Assembly: GCF_046299575.1 (NCBI RefSeq)
Contig: NZ_JBKBHX010000001.1
Coordinates: 310,001-374,000, forward strand
Source of the DNA: Thermaurantimonas sp046299575
GTDB lineage: Bacteria; Bacteroidota; Bacteroidia; Flavobacteriales; Schleiferiaceae
Direction: 5' to 3'
Length of the DNA stretch: 64,000 nt
Below are positions 62,287 through 64,000 of this stretch, piece after piece. Under the pieces are notes generated by a model that saw only the letters and a list, made by a program, of their open reading frames with translations, made no database searches and had not been told where the DNA came from. The position numbers and the translations under genes were made by a program. Each line of letters starts with the position of its first letter. Positions within the stretch are counted from its first letter, which is position 1.

Positions 62287-63645
62287 ATGACTAAAGGAAG
62301 CGCCATCAAAGGATTTTCGAAACTCAGTAAAGAAGCTAAAATTCAATGGCTGGTGAACGAATACCTCAACGGTGACGAGTCGTATATCGACTTTCTGAAC
62401 AGCTATCTTCACCCTGATCCAAAGGTGCAAAAGCTCCACGATGAGTTTATTGAAAACACCATAACCAATTATTATTTGCCCCTTGGCATAGCTCCTAACT
62501 TTCTTATCAACGGCCGAATCTATGCCTTGCCTATGGCCATCGAAGAAAGTTCGGTAGTAGCTGCGGCAGCTAAATCAGCGAACTTTTGGCTTGAACGCGG
62601 AGGATTTACAGCGACAGTAATTTCTACTGTTAAAATTGGTCATGTACACTTTATGTACTTTGGCGATGGGGAGAAGCTGGCTCGTTTTATCGAAAAAAAC
62701 AAACAAAAATTTTACGAAGACACCCACCATATTACCGCCAATATGCAGGCCCGTGGAGGCGGCATTTTGAGCATTGAGTTGAAAAATAAAACCGATAAAC
62801 TCGACGGCTACTATCAGCTCGAAGCGCGCTTTGAAACCTGTGATTCAATGGGTGCCAACTTCATCAATTCCTGCCTCGAACAAATGGCCAAAACCCTCAC
62901 CATACTGATAGCTGAATCAGATGAATTCACTGAGTCTGAAAGGCAAATTCAGGTTGTGATGCGCATTCTTTCGAACTACACCCCTGAATGCATTGTGCGC
63001 GCTGAAGTGACTTGCCCTATCGATCAGCTTAATGCCGACGATGAAATCAGCCCACGAGAGTTTGCTGAAAAGTTTTACCGCGCTGTGCGCATAGCTGAGA
63101 TTGAGCCATATCGTGCCACCACGCACAACAAAGGTATATTTAACGGCATTGATGCCGTGGTAATCGCTACTGGCAACGACTTCAGAGCCGTAGAAGCTGC
63201 AGGTCACACCTATGCTGCTCGCGATGGTCAATACCGTTCACTCACACACTGTGATATTTCAGATGGCACTTTCCGCTTCTGGATCGAGCTCCCTCTTGCA
63301 CTTGGCGTAGTAGGTGGTTTGACTTCATTGCACCCAATGGTGCGCTTTTCACTCGCGCTGCTCGGCAAACCATCAGCCACCGAACTGATGGGCATCGTAG
63401 CAGCCTCAGGCCTTGCCCAGAATTTTGCAGCCCTCCGCGCTCTGGTAACTTCAGGCATTCAAAAAGGCCATATGAAAATGCACTTGCTCAATATTCTCAA
63501 TCAGTTGGAAGCCACTGAAGAGGAAAAGAATTTCTTCATAAACTACTACAAAGACAAGGTAGTAACCTATGCCGAAACTGTGAGAAAATTCTGTGAACTG
63601 AGAGGCATCCCTGCCGACACATACGCACACATACACAAGAGATAA
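62287..63645 (+). CDS. mvaA: Hydroxymethylglutaryl-CoA reductase, class II
   Basis: 452 residues; reduces (or, in degradative organisms, oxidises) HMG-CoA/mevalonate. Class II marks: ENTITNYYLPLGIAPNFLIN, the catalytic Glu region MAIEESSVVAAAAKSANFW, DSMGANFINSCLEQMA (nucleotide binding) and ATGNDFRAVEAAGHTYAARD. The class is soluble and lacks the eukaryotic membrane part. It implies isoprenoid synthesis by the mevalonate route. Probably co-transcribed with dapD; ends at a strong terminator. Confidence 0.93.
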   Translation: MTKGSAIKGFSKLSKEAKIQWLVNEYLNGDESYIDFLNSYLHPDPKVQKLHDEFIENTITNYYLPLGIAPNFLINGRIYALPMAIEESSVVAAAAKSANFWLERGGFTATVISTVKIGHVHFMYFGDGEKLARFIEKNKQKFYEDTHHITANMQARGGGILSIELKNKTDKLDGYYQLEARFETCDSMGANFINSCLEQMAKTLTILIAESDEFTESERQIQVVMRILSNYTPECIVRAEVTCPIDQLNADDEISPREFAEKFYRAVRIAEIEPYRATTHNKGIFNGIDAVVIATGNDFRAVEAAGHTYAARDGQYRSLTHCDISDGTFRFWIELPLALGVVGGLTSLHPMVRFSLALLGKPSATELMGIVAASGLAQNFAALRALVTSGIQKGHMKMHLLNILNQLEATEEEKNFFINYYKDKVVTYAETVRKFCELRGIPADTYAHIHKR

Positions 63646-63664
63646 GTTTTAGTAAATCAACTTT

Positions 63665-63709
63665 AAAAAACCCTTGTCCCTTTCGTTTTTGGACAAGGGT
63701 TTTTTTGTT
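63665..63709. terminator. Bidirectional terminator between HMG-CoA reductase and the methyltransferase
   Basis: AAACCCTTGTCC (63668-63679) and GGACAAGGGTTT (63691-63702) with A and T runs on the two sides. Confidence 0.92.
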
Positions 63710-63729
63710 TTCTTTAATTTTAGAAAAAA

Positions 63730-64000
63730 TTAAATCTCAGGAAGTTTTTGTCCTTTGTATTTCATAGCTACCTGAAAATAGTTATTCACAGCCCCAAGTA
63801 GTTCAAATTCTGTATAATAGGCTTTACAAAAATCGTCAAAAGCCTTAAACTCGTGTAGAGGAACATTAAATTCATCAAAGAAAAGAATATCACCAACCTT
63901 TAAATAGGGAAAAATCAGGGTAAGTACATACAAAGTCGAAGAATACAAGTCGGCATCGAGGTGTATCACCCTTCGATCATACGTAGAGATGTCGTGTTGT
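63730..64000 (-). CDS. Class I SAM-dependent methyltransferase, C-terminal part
   Basis: The frame is open to the window edge; a GTG at 63969 is internal, since ISTYDRR-V-IHLDADLYSS is continuous. The visible 89 residues match the end of TylF/MycF-like O-methyltransferases found in surface-glycan loci: HLDADLYSSTLYVLTLIFPY, VGDILFFDEFNVPLHEFKAF (with metal-binding-type acidic residues) and AVNNYFQVAMKYKG. Substrate unknown. The N-terminal two thirds are outside the window. Confidence 0.8.
   Translation of the reverse strand, partial: QHDISTYDRRVIHLDADLYSSTLYVLTLIFPYLKVGDILFFDEFNVPLHEFKAFDDFCKAYYTEFELLGAVNNYFQVAMKYKGQKLPEI

Noticed and set aside
1..64000. tRNA, rRNA, CRISPR, prophage, integrase or toxin-antitoxin genes
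   Set aside because: Looked for T-loop GTTCGA patterns in gaps, regularly spaced direct repeats, transposase and integrase motifs; found none that could be supported.

Overview
The window looks like ordinary chromosome from a member of the phylum Bacteroidota. The evidence is: several upstream regions with the Bacteroidota -7 element TAnnTTTG, one with a correctly spaced -33 TTTG; little Shine-Dalgarno signal; TonB-dependent receptors with N-terminal carboxypeptidase-D-like domains; a type III glutamine synthetase; and phylum-typical proteins (IPExxxVDY family, DUF4292 lipoprotein, fused DAHP synthase-chorismate mutase). A class II HMG-CoA reductase implies a mevalonate pathway, which I associate mostly with Flavobacteriales and relatives. 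I cannot place it reliably below phylum. I saw no rRNA, tRNA, CRISPR, prophage or intact insertion sequence.

Layout. 0-8.2 kb: end of an unknown gene, DAHP synthase/chorismate mutase, a very large unknown lipoprotein, pterin carbinolamine dehydratase, a sulfide:quinone reductase-like flavoprotein and GlnN. 8.9-20 kb: SixA-polyphosphate kinase, long-form GAPDH, topoisomerase IV subunit A followed by an orphan, divergent CysN-like GTPase, then a TonB-dependent receptor. 20-27.8 kb: TypA, PurD with a hotdog thioesterase, a heavily decayed AAA-ATPase/PD-(D/E)XK pseudogene, isocitrate dehydrogenase and an AEC permease. 27.9-36.5 kb: a minus-strand block with three apparent units: recO-CPBP protease-saccharopine dehydrogenase-aminotransferase; acpP-fabF-rnc-IPExxxVDY; and pyk with its own promoter. 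37.4-41.5 kb: an outer-membrane receptor, a small TonB-neighbourhood protein and TonB. 41.5-49.1 kb: RlmN, AsnB, a glycosyltransferase-WecB pair, and an SDR-KAS III pair whose KAS III lacks two of the three catalytic residues. 49.4-54.3 kb: an envelope operon (nucleotidyltransferase, TPR protein, DUF4292 lipoprotein, EnvC-like protein). 54.4-64 kb: exonuclease with a ruined GIY-YIG domain, LemA-TPM-TPM, M23 and M28 peptidases, DapD, HMG-CoA reductase and the end of a methyltransferase.

Most genes are housekeeping: central carbon flow (GAPDH, Pyk, Icd), nitrogen (GlnN, AsnB), amino acids (DAHP synthase, DapD, saccharopine dehydrogenase), lipids and isoprenoids (FabF, AcpP, KAS III, HMG-CoA reductase), envelope (EnvC, WecB, M23) and TonB-driven uptake. 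I found no clear new multi-gene defence or mobile system. The points most worth a second look are a dispersed intergenic repeat family (copies near 8.5, 20.2 and 37.2 kb), the orphan CysN-like GTPase, the altered KAS III with its SDR partner, and several protein-like fragments in the larger gaps.
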